From assembly GCA_020161655.1 (NCBI GenBank), contig JAIUPC010000002.1:1-64000 (forward strand): a stretch of 64,000 bases of DNA, read 5' to 3'. Of this stretch, positions 8,022 to 15,838 are shown in pieces. The stretch is from Pseudomonadota bacterium (GTDB taxonomy: Bacteria > Pseudomonadota > Alphaproteobacteria > Rhodobacterales > Rhodobacteraceae). Under the pieces are notes generated by a model. The model did not search any database, was not told the origin of the DNA, and was given only the letters and a program-made list of their open reading frames with translations. How positions within the stretch are numbered: position 1 is the stretch's first letter; the number at the start of each line of letters is the position of its first letter. The translations under genes were made by a program, and so were the position numbers.

Positions 8022-8324
8022 ATGCGGACGATCATTGCCCTCCTGTGCAGCTTTCTTCTGCTCGCCATCCTATTCGGACTGGCGCATCCTGAGATTTCGC
8101 CGCAAGGGACACATGTTGACACCCTTTACGCCCAGCCCCTGATACCGGACGCTGTTTGCGGCGAGGGGTCAGGACATGGGACGTGTCAGCTTGTCATCTC
8201 CGACAGGCCTTTGCTCTTCAGCCTCACGTCGGTTGTCGGATCGCCGCATTTCACGATCACGCCGGTTGCGGCCACCAGCCGCAGCTTTGGCCCAGTTACC
8301 CCTCCGCCGCGGCGCGTCATCTGA
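8022..8324 (+). CDS. Small secreted protein with a Cys pair and a C-terminal PPPR tail (second copy)
   Basis: 100 residues from the ATG at 8022. The N-terminus (MRTIIALLCSFLLLAILFG) is a signal peptide or anchor. The mature part has two cysteines (AVCGEGSGHGTC) and ends FGPVTPPPRRVI. It has the same length, signal, Cys pair and tail as the minus-strand protein at 6901-7203, suggesting a shared family. It stands 37 bases before an intact L,D-transpeptidase and probably shares its transcript. Not recognised by name; the function is unknown. Confidence 0.6.
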   Translation: MRTIIALLCSFLLLAILFGLAHPEISPQGTHVDTLYAQPLIPDAVCGEGSGHGTCQLVISDRPLLFSLTSVVGSPHFTITPVAATSRSFGPVTPPPRRVI

Positions 8325-8361
8325 GCGAACCTGGTTCTTGTCGTTCCTCTCAGGAGACAGC

Positions 8362-8925
8362 ATGATTTCCCGACGTTTCCTCATTGGCGGGGCCGCAATC
8401 GCGGCAGCGTCCTCGCCCACTATCCTGCGGGCCCATACCGAAGTGCCCTTCGTGTTGCCCGACGAGTTTCAGCCGCGCGAGGTGCGCGTCCGCGAGCAGC
8501 ACGCGCCAGGACAGATCCTCGTGTTTCCGCGAAACTTTTTCCTCTACCACGTCTTCGATAACGAGCTTGCGATGCGCTACGGCGTCGGTGTCGGCAAGGC
8601 CGGGCTTGCCTTCAGGGGATCCGCGATCATCGAGCGCAAGGCCGAATGGCCGTCCTGGCGACCGACGAACGACATGATCCGCCGCAATCCTGACCGTTAT
8701 GCCAAGTTCGCCGACGGCGTGCCCGGCGGGCCAAACAATCCCCTCGGTGCGAGGGCGCTTTATCTCTACCGGGAAGGGCGGGATACCTACTTCCGCATCC
8801 ATGGCACGACCGAGCCGTGGACCATCGGCCAATCCGTGTCGAACGGTTGTATCAGGATGCTGAACGAGCATGTGATCCAGCTCTACGAACAGGTGCCGGT
8901 CGGCACGCCCGTGACCGTGGTGTGA
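8362..8925 (+). CDS. L,D-transpeptidase (YkuD domain), Tat-type signal
   Basis: 187 residues. The start at 8362 is fixed by CAGGAGACAG just upstream and by the N-terminus MISRRFLIGGAA, a twin-arginine-like signal ending near a RAH site. The catalytic region has HGTTEPWTIG followed by SVSNGCIRM, giving the His and the nucleophilic Cys of YkuD enzymes. The middle (KAEWPSWRPTNDMIRRNP) matches the Pro/Trp-rich segment of this subfamily. It forms 3-3 cross-links or protein attachments in periplasmic peptidoglycan. Its stop overlaps the start of the DsbA-like gene (GTGA), so the thiol oxidoreductase may help keep the catalytic cysteine in the right redox state; that link is inferred. Confidence 0.9.
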   Translation: MISRRFLIGGAAIAAASSPTILRAHTEVPFVLPDEFQPREVRVREQHAPGQILVFPRNFFLYHVFDNELAMRYGVGVGKAGLAFRGSAIIERKAEWPSWRPTNDMIRRNPDRYAKFADGVPGGPNNPLGARALYLYREGRDTYFRIHGTTEPWTIGQSVSNGCIRMLNEHVIQLYEQVPVGTPVTVV

Positions 8926-9689
8926 CGGTGAAACGCCGCGACCTTTTCATATTCGGCGGGATCCTCGCCCTGGTCTATGGTCTGCGTGCCATGCCGTGGG
9001 ACCGGCTTCCGGGACGCGGCCCACGCTATGTTGATCTTGCGGATCTGCCGCCGTTTCGCCGTCTTGAAGGGGCCGGCCAGATGTCCGGAGCAAGCCCGGC
9101 CCTGGTCGGACTCGAACCGGCGTCAGGCGATGCCGACCTGCGCCGCGCGCACGCCGATGCGGTGCGAGCCAACCCCTGCCCTGCCCTTTTTGGCACCAAC
9201 GGACCGCAGGGGGTCGTGCCGATTGCCTATTTCAGCGAGTTTCGCTGCCCCTACTGCCGCGTACTTGAGCGCGACCTCGACACGCTGGTGACTGATTATC
9301 CCGGCTCTTTCCGGCTGGTTCAGCATGAACTGCCCATCTTTGGGCCGCCCTCCGAACTTGCTGCGCGCGCCTCGGTCGCGGCCGCGCGGCAAGGCAAGCA
9401 GCAAGAGCTACGGCGTCGCTTCATGCGAACACCTTTGGTGGCCGAGGAAGCCACTGTCTTGCGCGTGGCGGCCGACATCGGTCTGGATGTAGACCGGCTC
9501 GCCCGCGACATGGCATCGCCGGAAGTTCAGGCAGACCTCGACCGTACCCGGGCGCTCGCCGATGTCTTCGGGTTTGTCGGCACGCCGGGCCTTGTGGTCG
9601 GACGGACTGTCCTGAACGGCGCGATCCCCTATGCGCTCCTTCGCCGGATTGCAGAAGACGAGACTTCCATGCCGGCCCCGGTATGCTGA
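8922..9689 (+). CDS. DsbA-like thiol:disulfide oxidoreductase
   Basis: 255 residues with a GTG start at 8922 that overlaps the upstream stop; GTG at 8928 is an alternative. The N-terminus (VKRRDLFIFGGILALVYG) is a membrane anchor or signal. The thioredoxin-fold domain carries CPYC (FRCPYCRVL, near residue 108), a helical insertion, and the cis-proline region GTPGLVV near the end, all expected for DsbA/DsbG-type proteins. It acts in the periplasm, oxidising or isomerising disulfides. Being coupled to an L,D-transpeptidase and close to c-type cytochromes and copper genes, it may protect exported Cys-containing proteins from copper-driven misoxidation (inference). Confidence 0.85.
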   Translation: MTVKRRDLFIFGGILALVYGLRAMPWDRLPGRGPRYVDLADLPPFRRLEGAGQMSGASPALVGLEPASGDADLRRAHADAVRANPCPALFGTNGPQGVVPIAYFSEFRCPYCRVLERDLDTLVTDYPGSFRLVQHELPIFGPPSELAARASVAAARQGKQQELRRRFMRTPLVAEEATVLRVAADIGLDVDRLARDMASPEVQADLDRTRALADVFGFVGTPGLVVGRTVLNGAIPYALLRRIAEDETSMPAPVC

Positions 9690-9693
9690 GGAC

Positions 9694-10281
9694 ATGAACA
9701 CGCCGTCGCACATGCTGATCGGGGCCGCCGTATTCGCCCGGCCTCTGGTTCCGGCAACGCTGGTCGCAGCGCTTGCGGGCGGGCTTGCCCCGGACTTGCC
9801 GATGTTCGTCATGGTCGTCTGGTCGACCCGCCTTGCCGGCGTGCCGGAGCACGAGGTCTTCAGCACGCTTTTCTTCTCGGAAAGCTGGCAGACGGTCTTT
9901 GCGGTGGACCATGGCTTTCTGGTCTGGGGGGCGTTGCTGGGGTTGGCGATCTGGCGTCGGGACCTGATACTGCGCGCTTTCGCTGGCGCCGGGCTTCTGC
10001 ATGCGGCAGTGGATTTCCTGACCCACAACGACGACGCCCGCCGCCAGTTCTGGCCGGTCTCGGACTGGGTGTTCCGAAGCCCGGTCAGCTACTGGGACGC
10101 GCGGTTCTACGGAGACATCTTCGGGGTGTTCGAGGTGACGTTGGTGGTGGCATTGACCGCCGTCCTGTGCTTGCGGCTGGGCCGATGGCGGGAGCGCGTG
10201 CTGCTCATCGCCATCGCAGCACTGGTTGTTGTGCCGATCATGGTTACCGGCGGCCTGCATGGCCTGCACGGCATGGGCTGA
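9694..10281 (+). CDS. YdjM-like membrane protein (putative metal-dependent hydrolase)
   Basis: 195 residues, ATG at 9694, four bases after the upstream stop. It has four or five hydrophobic segments. The N-terminus MNTPSHMLIGAA and the motifs GLAPDLPMF and HAAVDFLTH match the His/Asp pattern of the YdjM/LexA-regulated membrane hydrolase family. The C-terminus ends GGLHGLHGMG. It appears to be the last gene of the plus-strand run small protein - transpeptidase - DsbA. Substrate and role are unknown for most of the family. Confidence 0.7.
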   Translation: MNTPSHMLIGAAVFARPLVPATLVAALAGGLAPDLPMFVMVVWSTRLAGVPEHEVFSTLFFSESWQTVFAVDHGFLVWGALLGLAIWRRDLILRAFAGAGLLHAAVDFLTHNDDARRQFWPVSDWVFRSPVSYWDARFYGDIFGVFEVTLVVALTAVLCLRLGRWRERVLLIAIAALVVVPIMVTGGLHGLHGMG

Positions 10282-10284
10282 TCG

Positions 10285-10671
10285 TCAGATGCTTGCCACC
10301 ACATCGGCGAGCATTTGTCGCACCTGACCCGCAACCTGCTTCAATTCGTCATTCGGAATAGCGGTCATCGACGCCACCGGATCGATCGCGCTGACCTCGA
10401 TCCCGCCCGGCACCTCACGCAAGATGACGTTGCAGGGCAGCATGGCTCCGACCTTCGGTTCCATCCCCATGGCCTGATGTGCCATGCCGGGATTGCAGGC
10501 CCCGAGGATGCGGTAGCCGGGAATGTCGACGTCCAGCTTCTTCTTCAGCGTCGCCTGTGCGTCGATCTCGGTCAGCACGCCGAAACCTTTTGCCGTCAGC
10601 GCCGCCCGCGTGCGGGCATCAATATCCGCCATGCTGGCACCGGGAAAACTGCGGTCGATGGTATAGCTCAT
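10285..10671 (-). CDS. DUF302 protein
   Basis: 128 residues matching the DUF302 layout: an N-terminal strand-helix (MSYTIDRSFPGAS, then AALTAKGFGVLTEID), the core ILGACNPGMAHQA, and the conserved MLPCNVILRE. These small proteins are often found beside copper exporters and cytochromes. Their activity is not established; the conserved Cys residues suggest metal or thiol chemistry. It starts 10 bases after the CopB stop and is the last gene of the copZ-DUF305-copB-DUF302 run. It converges with the YdjM-like gene with 3 bases between stops. Confidence 0.9.
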   Translation of the reverse strand: MSYTIDRSFPGASMADIDARTRAALTAKGFGVLTEIDAQATLKKKLDVDIPGYRILGACNPGMAHQAMGMEPKVGAMLPCNVILREVPGGIEVSAIDPVASMTAIPNDELKQVAGQVRQMLADVVASI

Positions 10672-10681
10672 GGTTCTCTCC

Positions 10682-12778
10682 TCAGGTTGCCTGATAGCGC
10701 CGCAGAAGCTGGGCGTTGATCGCGACGATGATCGTCGATGCCGACATGAACACCGCCCCGATGGCCGGGGTCATCAGGAACCCGGTGCCGAAGGTGATGC
10801 CCGCCGCCATGGGGATGGCAAAGGCGTTGTAGCTGGTAGCCCAGATCAGGTTCTGCACCATCTTGGCATAGGTCGCCCGCGACAGGCCGAGGATCGCCTC
10901 GACGTCACGCGGATCGGAGCGGACGAGCACGACATCGGCCGATTCCACCGCGACATCCGTACCCGCGCCGATGGCGATGCCAAGGTCGGCCTCGACCAGC
11001 GCCGGGGCGTCGTTGACCCCGTCGCCGACCATCGCAACCTTGAGGCCGCGCGCGCGCAGCTCCTTGACCTTCTGCGCCTTCTGATCGGGCAGGACCTGCG
11101 CGAAATACTCGTCAAGGCCAAGCTCGCCCGCCACCGATTTCGCCACGCCCTCGGCATCGCCGGTCATCATGATCGAGCGCACACCCTTCGCCTTCAGCCG
11201 CGCCACCACATCGCGCGATTCTGCCCGCACGATGTCGGCCAGCGCGAAGAGCGCATGCGGCTTGCCGTCCCTCACCAGAACGACGACCGTCTTGCCCGCC
11301 TCTTCCAGCGCGGCGAGGCGCGGCTCGGTGACAGGCGTGTTCTGGCGGCGCAGGTGGCCGGGGCTGACGATGGCCACCTCCTGCCCGTCCACGCGCGCGG
11401 TGACGCCCGCGCCGGTGATGCTTTGCAAGCCCTCCGGCGGCGGAAAGTCGATACCCCTGTCCTTCGCGGCCACGACGATGCCCTGTGCGATCGGATGTAG
11501 CGACTGGCTTTCGACCGAGGCCGCGAGGCGCAGCGCAGCGCCTTCGTCGCCGCCGTCCAGGAGCACGATGTCGCTCACCCCGAAGCGGCCTTCGGTCAGC
11601 GTGCCGGTCTTGTCGAAGACCACCGCATTAAGATCGCGCGCCCGTTCAAACGCGGCGCGGTCGCGGATCAGGAGGCCGTTCTTGGCTGCCAGAGAGGTGG
11701 ACACGGCCACGACGAGCGGCACTGCAAGGCCAAGCGCGTGGGGGCAGGCGATGACCATCACCGTCACCATCCGCTCCAGCGCGAAAGTCACCGTCTCACC
11801 CGCCCAGGTCCAGTACAGGAATGACCCGATCCCCACCGAAATGGCAATCCAGGTCAGCACCGTTGCCGCGCGGGTGGCCAGGTCCTGCGTCCGCGACCGG
11901 CTCGCCTGCGCCGCCTTCACCATGGCGATGACCTGCGACAGATAGGTCGCCTCGCCCGTCGCTTTCACCTCGATGGTGACCGCGCCCTCGCCGTTGACCG
12001 CCCCGCCAATCACTGCTTCGCCCGCGGAGCGGGTAACGGGCTTTGACTCTCCGGTCAGCATCGCCTCGTTGAACGAAGAGGTGCCTTCGGTGATCGTGCC
12101 GTCCACCGGCACCTTGGCGCCGGGGCGGATCACCACGCGGTCGCCCGCGACCAGAGCAGCCACCGGCACTTCCTCGGTGCCGCCATCGGCATTGACCCGC
12201 AAAGCGCTGTCGGGCAGCAGGCGCACCAGCTCCTCAAGCGCCCGCGAGGCGCCGAGGACCGAGCGCATCTCCAGCCAATGCCCAAGCAGCATGATGGTCA
12301 CGAGCGTGGCCAGTTCCCAATAGAACGGCTCGCCCCCCGGCAGGCCGAACGTGACGGCGGCGGAGTAGAAATAGGCAGTAGAGATTGCGAGCGCGACGAG
12401 CGTCATCATCCCCGGACGGCCACTGCGGATCTCGGGCAGCGCGCCTTTCAGGAAGGGCCAGCCACCCCAAAAATAGATTACCGACGAGAGGGCGAGCGCG
12501 ACCCACTCCTCGGCGGCGAACAAGGGTGCCATCCCCTGCCCCGCAAAATCGCGCACCATGGGCGACAGGATCAGAACGGGAACCGTCAGAACCAGCGAAA
12601 CCCAGAACCGGCGCTGAAAGTCGGCGACCATGTCGCCATGTCCGGCATGATGCCCGGTGTGGGTACTTGCCGTCGGCACGGCTGCGCCCGAGGCACTTGG
12701 CTGAACCGCAGCGAGGCCGGAGTCCGTCGTCATCCTATGAGCGTGCTGGTCATGCTTGTGTTGTTGCGCATCCGACAT
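10682..12778 (-). CDS. copB: CopB-type copper/silver P1B ATPase
   Basis: 698 residues. Instead of a CxxC metal-binding domain, the N-terminus is His-rich (HKHDQHAHR, then HTGHHAGHGDM), as in CopB/P1B-3 pumps. The membrane metal site is CPH (ACPHALGLAVPL). The phosphorylation loop DKTGT, actuator motif TGES, ATP-binding region and hinge GDGVNDAPAL are all present, so the enzyme looks intact. It exports Cu(II) or Cu/Ag from the cytoplasm to the periplasm. It follows DUF305 by about 100 bases and precedes DUF302 by 10, and is probably driven by the CueR-type promoter upstream of copZ. With the neighbouring copA dead, this is the only visible copper pump in the window. Confidence 0.95.
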   Translation of the reverse strand: MSDAQQHKHDQHAHRMTTDSGLAAVQPSASGAAVPTASTHTGHHAGHGDMVADFQRRFWVSLVLTVPVLILSPMVRDFAGQGMAPLFAAEEWVALALSSVIYFWGGWPFLKGALPEIRSGRPGMMTLVALAISTAYFYSAAVTFGLPGGEPFYWELATLVTIMLLGHWLEMRSVLGASRALEELVRLLPDSALRVNADGGTEEVPVAALVAGDRVVIRPGAKVPVDGTITEGTSSFNEAMLTGESKPVTRSAGEAVIGGAVNGEGAVTIEVKATGEATYLSQVIAMVKAAQASRSRTQDLATRAATVLTWIAISVGIGSFLYWTWAGETVTFALERMVTVMVIACPHALGLAVPLVVAVSTSLAAKNGLLIRDRAAFERARDLNAVVFDKTGTLTEGRFGVSDIVLLDGGDEGAALRLAASVESQSLHPIAQGIVVAAKDRGIDFPPPEGLQSITGAGVTARVDGQEVAIVSPGHLRRQNTPVTEPRLAALEEAGKTVVVLVRDGKPHALFALADIVRAESRDVVARLKAKGVRSIMMTGDAEGVAKSVAGELGLDEYFAQVLPDQKAQKVKELRARGLKVAMVGDGVNDAPALVEADLGIAIGAGTDVAVESADVVLVRSDPRDVEAILGLSRATYAKMVQNLIWATSYNAFAIPMAAGITFGTGFLMTPAIGAVFMSASTIIVAINAQLLRRYQAT

Positions 12779-12878
12779 CGTGGTGTTCCTTCTGTTTTGG
12801 CAGGCCGGATCAGGACCGTCTGCCAGTCGGGCGGCGGGATGGCCGGGAGCAAGCCACCCCGCACGCCACGGAAGAGCC

Positions 12879-13295
12879 TTACAAGCCGCGTGCCGCGAGC
12901 CAGGCCTTCATCTCGGCGATCTCGGCCTCCTGGGCCGCGATCACTTCTTCCGCGAGCTTGCGGATTTCCGGGTCGGTGCCATGCTTCAGCTGGACCTGCG
13001 CCATGGCGACGGCCGCTTCGTGATGCGGGATCATGCCGCGCACGAAATCGACATCGGCGTCCCCGGTATAGGGCACCATCATGTCGGCCATCATCTTGTC
13101 CATCGCGGCGGCATAGGCCTGCGCAGACGGATTGTCGGCCAGTTCCGGCGGGATCAGTGAGGTGTGGCTCATCATGCCCATGTCTCCCATTCCGCCCATC
13201 TTGGAATGGTCCATCCCTTGCATGGTCTGGGCAAAGGCAACGCCGCCTGCGACCGCAACGGCCACGGCGGACAGCACAAGGGTGCGCTTTTTCAT
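12879..13295 (-). CDS. DUF305 periplasmic copper-binding protein
   Basis: 138 residues with a clear signal peptide ([18 protein letters not shown], cleaved near FAQ). A Met/His-rich linker ([18 protein letters not shown]) looks like a copper relay. The DUF305 core follows, with [13 protein letters not shown], then [13 protein letters not shown] and the helix [15 protein letters not shown]. In relatives such as CopM, these proteins bind copper in the periplasm. AAGGAAACC just upstream of the ATG gives a good ribosome binding site. It lies 30 bases after copZ and upstream of copB in the same transcript. Probable role: accept or buffer copper exported by CopB. Confidence 0.92.
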   Translation of the reverse strand: MKKRTLVLSAVAVAVAGGVAFAQTMQGMDHSKMGGMGDMGMMSHTSLIPPELADNPSAQAYAAAMDKMMADMMVPYTGDADVDFVRGMIPHHEAAVAMAQVQLKHGTDPEIRKLAEEVIAAQEAEIAEMKAWLAARGL

Positions 13296-13325
13296 GTCTT
13301 GGTTTCCTTAGTTTTTGGGATGTCT

Positions 13326-13514
13326 TCAGGCCGGCGCGTAGCCGGCCTCGGTCAGCGCCGCCGTCAAACGCTCGCGGGAGGCGTCGGACTTGACGTCAAC
13401 CTTGTGGGTGCCGGGATCGGCGCTGACTTCGGCGTCCGGATCGACCGACCGGATGGCCTTGGTCACGCTGCGTATGCAGCCGCCGCAGGTCATGTTCTGG
13501 ATGTGAAATTGCAT
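13326..13514 (-). CDS. copZ: CopZ-like copper chaperone (HMA domain)
   Basis: 62 residues forming a single heavy-metal-associated domain. MTCGGC near residue 9 supplies the two copper-binding cysteines. The rest follows the beta-alpha-beta-beta-alpha-beta plan and ends TEAGYAPA. CCAAGGAG upstream of the ATG is a strong ribosome binding site. It carries Cu(I) in the cytoplasm to the export ATPase or to the copper sensor. It is the first gene of the copper operon and has a MerR-type promoter about 27 bases upstream of its start. Confidence 0.93.
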   Translation of the reverse strand: MQFHIQNMTCGGCIRSVTKAIRSVDPDAEVSADPGTHKVDVKSDASRERLTAALTEAGYAPA

Positions 13515-13547
13515 GATAGACTCCTTGGGAATTGCCTCATGCCAAGT

Positions 13548-13578
13548 CAGATAGGGCTTCCAGCGGCTGTAAGGTCAA
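13548..13578 (-). promoter_or_regulatory. CueR-type promoter/operator for copZ
   Basis: On the minus strand: -35 TTGACC (13578-13573), a spacer of exactly 19 bases, and -10 TATCTG (13553-13548). Inside the spacer lies the dyad CTTACAGC-C-GCTGGAAG (7 of 8 positions symmetric). The overlong 19-base spacer with a dyad between the two boxes is the hallmark of promoters twisted open by MerR-family activators such as CueR. The predicted start of transcription lies about 27 bases upstream of the copZ ATG. Confidence 0.75.
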
Positions 13579-13614
13579 GCACACAAAGCCGTGATCTTCA
13601 CATCGAGATTGGCT

Positions 13615-13645
13615 TTTGCCTTCCCATGATGGGAAGCCCTATCTC
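13615..13645 (+). promoter_or_regulatory. CueR-type promoter/operator for the broken copA
   Basis: On the plus strand: -35 TTTGCC (13615-13620), a 19-base spacer with the perfect dyad CTTCCCAT-G-ATGGGAAG, and -10 TATCTC (13640-13645). The downstream part GGAAGCCCTATCT is identical to that of the copZ operator on the other strand, so both probably answer to the same regulator. It lies 33 bases upstream of the copA ATG. Confidence 0.72.
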
Positions 13646-13678
13646 AATCTGCGCAAGAACCCTGCAAGGAGTCCCGCG

Positions 13679-14953
13679 ATGAACATGCCGGCCTTGCAGC
13701 GACCCGTGTCCGGCACGGACCGTGTCTTGATCGAGGTCGAGGGGATAACTTGCGCTTCCTGCGTGGCGCGAATGGAGCGCACATTGAAATCAGTGCCGGG
13801 AGTTGTGTCCGCCGACGTGAATCTCGCGACCGAGCGAGCCACGGTCGCAGGATCGGCTTTTCTTGAAGCGCTGACCCTTGCGGTTGCGGACGCAGGCAAT
13901 GAGGCGCGCGCTGCTACCGCGGCCATGGCTGTAACGGACGATGCCGCGGCAGAGAAGGCCGCATGAAAGGATATCATCAAGCGCGACGTCCCGCTCGCCG
14001 CGGCGCTGACGTTGCCAGTCTTTGTGCTTGAAATGTGGGCGCATCTTTTTACCTGGGCCCGCATGTCAGTGGTGAATTCCATCGGGATGCAGAACAGTCG
14101 GTACCTCCAGTTTGCCCTGACCTCTGCCGTCTTCTTCGGCGTCAGTCTGCGATTCTTCCGCAGGGGCATGCCCGCGCTCGCCCGGCTGGCGCACGCATGA
14201 ACTCTCTGGTCGCGGTCGGAACCTCGGCGGCCTACGGCTATTCGCTGCTCGCAACCTCTGCCCTCGGCGACCTACCCGCCGGAAGCACCTTCGTCTGCTG
14301 CGGGGCAGCGGCGGTGATCGTGACGCTGATCCGGTTGGGCCGCCACCTCGAGGCCAGCGCCAAGGGCCGTACGTCGGAGGCAGTCGAGCGGTTGGTGGGC
14401 TTGCAGGCCAAGACCGCCCGCGTAGCGCGGAACGGCAAGTCGGTGGAGGTTCTCGTGGCCGAGGTCCGCCCTGGCGTGGTGGTCGAGATCCTCCCCGGCG
14501 AACGTGTGCCGGTCGGTGGCGAGGTGACGGACAACAAAAGCTGGATCGACGAAAGTACGATCCCGGGCGAACCGCGCCGGTTGAAATGACTACGGGCAAC
14601 ACCGTCACAGGCGGCACCGTCAACCAGACCGGCGCCTTAAGCTTCCGCGCGACGGCATCAACGATGCCCCGGCGGTGGCCGAGGCGGACGTGGTGCTGGT
14701 GAGCGGGCGGCTAACCGCCGTGCCCGACGTCATCGCACTCTCAAAGGCGACACTGCGCAACATCCGGCAGAACCTATTCTGGACTTTTGTCTGCAACGCC
14801 GCCCTGATCCCGGTCGCCGCGGGCATTCTGTGGCCAAGCTTCGGCCTCCTGCTGTCGCGGTTCTTCGCCGCCACCGCGATGGCCCTTTCATCCGTCCTTG
14901 TGCGCGGAAATGTGCTGCAACTGCGGCGGTTCGCGCCCGCAACCGCCAACTGA
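13679..14953 (+). pseudogene. copA: CopA-type copper P1B ATPase, decayed
   Basis: An intact start (AAGGAGTCCCGCG before the ATG at 13679) leads into a heavy-metal domain with ITCASC. A nonsense TGA at 13964 interrupts the frame, which then continues (LTLPVFVLEMWAHL). A one-base loss near 14196 shifts the frame at the MNSLVAVGTSAAYG helix. The actuator motif TGEP reads PGEP, and another stop falls at 14587. After GALSFRAT the sequence jumps directly to DGINDAPA. Everything between is gone, including the membrane CPC site, DKTGT and the ATP site. A second small deletion joins AEAD to VVLVSG. The missing part should be roughly 800-900 bases by comparison with normal CopA enzymes. The pump cannot function. 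Confidence 0.92.
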
Positions 14954-14966
14954 AGGAGGCACGATC

Positions 14967-15323
14967 ATGAAAATCGGTGAAGCCGCAAAGGCCTCGGGCG
15001 TGTCGGCCAAGATGAACCGCTACCAGGAAACCTCTGGCCTGATCCCGGCCGTCGGGCGGACCGCGTCTATTCCGCCACCGAAGCACAGATGCTGCGCTTC
15101 ATCGACCGATCCCGCGACCTGGGCTTTCCGGTCGATAAGATCGAAGTGCTTCTTGCCCTCTGGCTTGACCAGACCCGCCAGAGAGCGGATGTGAAGCGTC
15201 TCGCGACAGAACAGATCGCTGGCCTCGAACGCAAGGCGCGCGAGATGCAGGCGATCATCGGCACCTTGCGCCGCCTCGCCGACGCCTGCTGCGGCGATCA
15301 CCGGCCGGACCGCCCGATCCTTC
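14967..15323 (+). pseudogene. cueR: CueR/MerR-family copper regulator, frameshifted and truncated
   Basis: Starts at the ATG at 14967 with GAAGGAGG upstream. The helix-turn-helix start MKIGEAAKASGVSAKM is clear, but the usual IRYYEQIGLIP reads NRYQETSGLIP. Shortly after GRTAS a small deletion shifts the frame. The second frame continues as YSATEAQMLRFIDRSRDLGF through the dimerisation helix (RKAREMQAIIGTLRRLAD) to the metal loop region ACCGDHRPDRPIL. Family members have Cys-x7-Cys style copper ligands here; only part is left. Past about 15320 the sequence is the antisense of an IS6 transposase, so the end was lost to an insertion. The local copper sensor is therefore not functional. Confidence 0.88.
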
Positions 15324-15657
15324 GTCACGAGGCCTTCGAATACTTCGCCTTCGTGATTGATCGCCCGACACGGGTGATGCCGCTCGCCGTTGATCTTCCC
15401 GAGAACCTCGTCGAGATGCCACCACCAGCGACTCGGGCGCATGGCCAGAACGCGCCGCTGATGGATTTCCGAAGCAAACTCCGGCCCAAATCGTTGCCAC
15501 CAGAAGCGGACCGTTTGGTGGCAGATCCCGCTGCTCCGTTTGTGGAGCGGGTCTTCCGCGCTGCGGAATAAGGGCGGCAAGCGAAGTAGATCATAACCGC
15601 GGGAGTGATGATCTCGGGCGAGGTCTTGAAATGGCGAAAGGGGGAACGTTTGGTCAT
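15318..15657 (-). mobile_element. IS6-family transposase relic (N-terminal part)
   Basis: Minus-strand reading starts MTKRSPFRHFKTSPEII at 15657, the standard IS6-family opening. After one frameshift it continues HQTVRFWWQRFGPEF, then RWWWHLDEVLGKINGE (the first catalytic Asp, in HLDE) and INHEGEVFEGLVTKDR, where it ends at the cueR remnant. About 112 codons remain of an expected 230 or so. No terminal inverted repeat is evident to me. The insertion or a later deletion destroyed the cueR 3' end. The copy is dead. Confidence 0.85.
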
Positions 15658-15838
15658 CTGGCGATGCCACGAAACCACCATTCCAAACTGCCGCTGGTTT
15701 GACCGTTCAACGACGTTGGGCAGTTCTCAAGGCAAACGCGGGCGTGGATAGGGGCAACCGCCCAACCCGAAACGCAAAATGACTCTGCGCCATGCGTTAT
15801 TCTCCGGAGTCTTCGGCAGGCGATGCGGCCTGCGGTCC

